Notes under the pieces: model-generated
What the model was told of the DNA's origin: nothing
The model's database searches: none
Seen by the model: the letters and a program-made list of their open reading frames with translations, nothing else
Translations under genes and position numbers: made by a program
Assembly (NCBI RefSeq): GCF_000612665.1
Contig: NZ_HG942050.1
Span: forward strand, 1-40,797
Length of the DNA stretch: 40,797 bases
Source of the DNA: Neobacillus dielmonensis
Lineage (GTDB): Bacteria; Bacillota; Bacilli; Bacillales; Cytobacillaceae
Direction: 5' to 3'
Shown here: one piece after another, positions 38,368-40,797 of the stretch
Layout: each line of letters opens with the position of its first letter
Numbering within the stretch: the stretch's first letter is position 1

Positions 38368-40661
38368 TGGCAATTTTAGAGAAAGACTTAACATCACCAG
38401 CTGTTGCGGAACAAATTTCCACATTCGAATCAGGGAATGAAATGGCTGCTATGGCCGCTGCACAAATTAACTATCACATTATGGGGTATTTCCCAATAAC
38501 TCCATCCACAGAAGTTGCTCAATATTTGGACCAAATGAAGTCACGCGGGGAACACGATATTAAGTTGATCCCTGCTGATGGCGAACATGGATCTGCCGGG
38601 ATCTGCTATGGGGCAGCTGCGACTGGTGCTCGAGTATTTAATGCGACGAGTGCCAATGGATTTCTATATATGATTGAACAGCTGCCGGTTCAAGCAGGGA
38701 CGCGTTTCCCAATGGTGATGAACTTAGTAACCAGAGCAGTTAGCGGACCTCTTGATATTAGAGGTGACCATTCTGACTTGTACTATGGGCTAAATACAGG
38801 TTGGGTGATATTAACTGCAAGAACGCCTCAGGCAGTTTATGATATGAATATAATGGCGTTAAAGATTGCCGAACACGCAAAGGTACGCCTGCCGGTTATC
38901 GTGGCGTATGATGGGTTTTGGACTTCCCACCAAAAACGAAGAGTAAATTATTTTGCTGATCGGAAAGTCGTTCAACAATTCGTAGGCGAATGTCCAACCG
39001 ATTACAACTTTATTAGAGACCCGCAAAAACCAGTGACAATTGGGGCTCATATGAATGGGGAAGACTTGATTAATAACCATTTCCAACAATCCGAAGCGAT
39101 ATACCAAGCTGGTGAAGTATTTAAAGAAGTGGCAGCTGAATATACTGCCTTATCCGGAAGAAATTATTCAGTACTGGATTTATACAAGATGGAAGATGCA
39201 GAAGTTGCCTTGTTCTTGCTAAACTCTGCGGCCGAATCCGCCAAAGATGTGGTCGATAAGCTTCGCAACGCAGGAATAAAGGCAGGGGTGATTAGCCCGA
39301 ACATCATCCGCCCGTTTCCCGCTGCCGAAATTCGAAAGGCATTAAAAAATGTAAAAGCATTACTAGTAGGGGAACGTGCTGATTCTTACGGTGCTCATGG
39401 TCCGAACTTAACACATGAAATTAAGTCCGCCCTTCAAGATGATAAGGATAATAAGACGATTGTATTAAGTCGTGTATTCGGACTTGGCGGAAAGGACTTT
39501 TACCAAAGTGATGCCGAGGAATTCTTCAAAATGGCCATTGATGCGATGGAAAAGGGATATGCCGATCAACCATTTGATTATTTCGGTCACGTTCCTGGTA
39601 ACCCGGAAAAAATACTAAAGCCGGTCATTGCACCTCAGCATGGGGAAGTGTATAAGTCTGGTTTAATTGAAGTGAAAATGAACGAAGAAACGAATAAGTT
39701 GCATGTGAAAATTCCACCGCTTAGAATGTTAACAACAAAACCAAAACGGCTTGCATCTGGACATGGAGCCTGCCCAGGGTGCGGGATTTTTGCAGGCCTT
39801 GAATTGTTCTTTAAGGGAATTGAAGGGGATATCGTTACCTTGTTCCAAACTGGCTGTGCGTATGTGACAACAACCGCTTATCCATACAGCTCACATAAAC
39901 AGACGATGATGCATAATTTGTTCCAAAATGGAGCTGCTACATTATCCGGTACGGTTGAGGCGTTTATGGAATTAAAACGCCGCGGGGAAATTCAAGTTTC
40001 CGATGATGCGACCTTTGTTATGATTACTGGTGACGGTGGAATGGATATCGGTATGGGATCAGCAATTGGAACAGCCCTGCGCGGTCACAAGCTGATCATG
40101 CTGGAATATGATAATGAGGGTTACATGAATACAGGTTCCCAAATGTCGTATTCCACTCCTCTTGGACATATGACCAGTACATCTGGAGTTGGAAAAGCAC
40201 AAAAAGGGAAAGCGTTCCACCATAAGGATACCGTGCAAATCATGGCAGCCACTAATATTCCTTATGTATTTACCGGTTCAGAGGCGTTTCCTCAGGACTT
40301 GGTGAAAAAGGGAGCAAAAGCCCAGTGGTATGCGCAGCATGTGGGACCCGTATATGGAAAGCTTCTGATTACTTGTCCGTTAAACTGGAAGTCCGATGAC
40401 CGCTATGGGACCAAAATACTGGAACAAGCTGTTAACTCCTGTTTCTTCCCGTTATACGAGGTGGAGCAAGGAATCACGACAATTACTTATAATCCTGAAG
40501 AGAAAAATAAGCGTGTTCCGGTAACCGAGTGGTTCAAATATATGGGCAAAACAAAGCACCTGCTGAAAGAGGAAAACAGGCCATTACTGACTGAATTTGA
40601 AGCAGAAGTAGAAAAAAGGTGGCAGCGACTGAAAGCTAAACATGAAAACCTTTATTTGTAA
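38367..40661 (+). CDS. 2-oxoacid:ferredoxin oxidoreductase, fused alpha and beta subunits
   Basis: The catalytic partner of the preceding gene, 764 residues. The N-terminal alpha part has GNEMAAMAAAQINYHIMGYFPITPSTE-type pyrimidine-binding sequence and RAVSGPLDIRGDHSD. The C-terminal beta part (from about 465) has GHGACPGCG, which supplies cluster Cys residues, and the thiamine diphosphate site GDGGMDIGMG with the matching YDNEGYMNTG. The alpha-beta and gamma-delta fusions give a two-gene enzyme of the type found in several aerobic bacteria. It would feed acetyl-CoA and reduced ferredoxin into metabolism. A GGGGGG ribosome site lies just upstream within the preceding gene. Confidence 0.9.
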   Translation: MAILEKDLTSPAVAEQISTFESGNEMAAMAAAQINYHIMGYFPITPSTEVAQYLDQMKSRGEHDIKLIPADGEHGSAGICYGAAATGARVFNATSANGFLYMIEQLPVQAGTRFPMVMNLVTRAVSGPLDIRGDHSDLYYGLNTGWVILTARTPQAVYDMNIMALKIAEHAKVRLPVIVAYDGFWTSHQKRRVNYFADRKVVQQFVGECPTDYNFIRDPQKPVTIGAHMNGEDLINNHFQQSEAIYQAGEVFKEVAAEYTALSGRNYSVLDLYKMEDAEVALFLLNSAAESAKDVVDKLRNAGIKAGVISPNIIRPFPAAEIRKALKNVKALLVGERADSYGAHGPNLTHEIKSALQDDKDNKTIVLSRVFGLGGKDFYQSDAEEFFKMAIDAMEKGYADQPFDYFGHVPGNPEKILKPVIAPQHGEVYKSGLIEVKMNEETNKLHVKIPPLRMLTTKPKRLASGHGACPGCGIFAGLELFFKGIEGDIVTLFQTGCAYVTTTAYPYSSHKQTMMHNLFQNGAATLSGTVEAFMELKRRGEIQVSDDATFVMITGDGGMDIGMGSAIGTALRGHKLIMLEYDNEGYMNTGSQMSYSTPLGHMTSTSGVGKAQKGKAFHHKDTVQIMAATNIPYVFTGSEAFPQDLVKKGAKAQWYAQHVGPVYGKLLITCPLNWKSDDRYGTKILEQAVNSCFFPLYEVEQGITTITYNPEEKNKRVPVTEWFKYMGKTKHLLKEENRPLLTEFEAEVEKRWQRLKAKHENLYL

Positions 40662-40682
40662 ACAGAATCAGTGAAATGAGAA

Positions 40683-40710
40683 AATGCAAAACTGCTAACA
40701 GTTTTGCATT
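40683..40710 (+). terminator. First hairpin after the oxidoreductase operon
   Basis: Perfect 12-base arms AATGCAAAACTG (40683-40694) and CAGTTTTGCATT (40699-40710) with a CTAA loop. There is no T run; it stacks directly on the terminator that follows. Confidence 0.6.
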
Positions 40711-40711
40711 C

Positions 40712-40763
40712 AGACTGTCGACAAAACCGAAGAAATTCGGTTTTGCCGACAGTCTTTTTTTTG
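40712..40763 (+). terminator. Strong terminator of the oxidoreductase operon
   Basis: Twenty-base arms at 40712-40731 and 40736-40755 (one mismatch), GAAA loop, followed by a run of T to 40762. Confidence 0.9.
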
Positions 40764-40776
40764 CTCTTTTAATGGG

Positions 40777-40797
40777 GGCTGTTGATTTGCGCTCCAG
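40777..40797 (+). repeat. MITE-like repeat core, cut by the window edge
   Basis: GGCTGTTGATTTGCGCTCCAG repeats the core of copies A and B (GGCTGTTGATTTCCG), with one change. The rest of this copy lies beyond the window. Confidence 0.5.

Noticed and set aside
1..40797. CRISPR arrays, tRNA or rRNA genes, riboswitches, phage or transposase genes
   Set aside because: I looked for them on both strands and found no supporting repeats, clover-leaf sequences, conserved RNA cores or integrase/transposase motifs. Absence by eye is not proof.

Overview
The window looks like a chromosomal stretch of an aerobic or facultative, endospore-forming Bacillaceae (Bacillus/Neobacillus/Priestia-like). The grounds are AT-rich Gram-positive codon use, strong AGGAGG-type ribosome sites, an alpha/beta-type SASP, two YjcZ-type mini-proteins, SigI-RsgI, a Des-DesK-DesR cold-response operon, class IV (PhaR-PhaC) polyhydroxyalkanoate (PHA) synthases and CcpA, Spo0A and Rex-type DNA sites. 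No rRNA, tRNA, CRISPR, phage or transposase gene was seen. Species cannot be fixed from the sequence alone.

Layout. 1-1812: tail of an unknown gene and a UbiB/ABC1 kinase-like protein. 1813-8346: PHA module 1 (acyl-CoA ligase, SDR reductase, PhaR-like protein, phasin-like protein, PhaR, PhaC) with a convergent alpha/beta hydrolase. 8504-11416: fatty acid desaturase and its DesK-DesR thermosensor. 11478-15591: alpha/beta hydrolase, IDEAL-domain protein, YcgL-like nucleotidyltransferase, SRPBCC protein, secreted cadherin-like repeat protein. 15764-21355: PEP carboxylase and bifunctional AdhE. 21513-27210: PHA module 2 (acyl-CoA ligase, longer PhaR, PhaC, convergent hydrolase, PhaQ-type PadR repressor, phasin PhaP). 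27466-31735: two YjcZ-like mini-proteins, an FtsH-like membrane protease, a small unknown protein, release factor 3. 31874-35152: SigI-RsgI, SASP, DUF3905-like protein, two tiny unknown ORFs. 35269-40661: B12-binding radical SAM protein and a two-gene 2-oxoacid:ferredoxin oxidoreductase (gamma-delta and alpha-beta fusions).

The main discovery is the pair of PHA modules 13 kb apart. Both follow the order ligase ... PhaR-PhaC with a convergent hydrolase, and the paralogous proteins align nearly end to end. Both ligase genes also share a position-exact promoter module: TTGTCGA, 9 nt, GTTTACAAAT, 12 nt, ACAATAATT. This reads as a Spo0A box just upstream of a -35/-10 pair with a 17-nt spacer. Module 1 alone carries the reductase, a second PhaR-like protein, a divergent phasin-like protein and upstream cre sites. 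Module 2 alone carries PhaQ-PhaP. Together they suggest a fatty-acid-fed, sporulation-linked carbon store with synthesis (ligase, PhaB-like reductase, PhaRC) and mobilisation (hydrolase) side by side. The genes between them (PEP carboxylase, AdhE) and the terminal 2-oxoacid oxidoreductase act on the PEP/pyruvate/acetyl-CoA node that feeds PHA. A small MITE-like repeat occurs at 14311, 35173 and at the right edge of the window.
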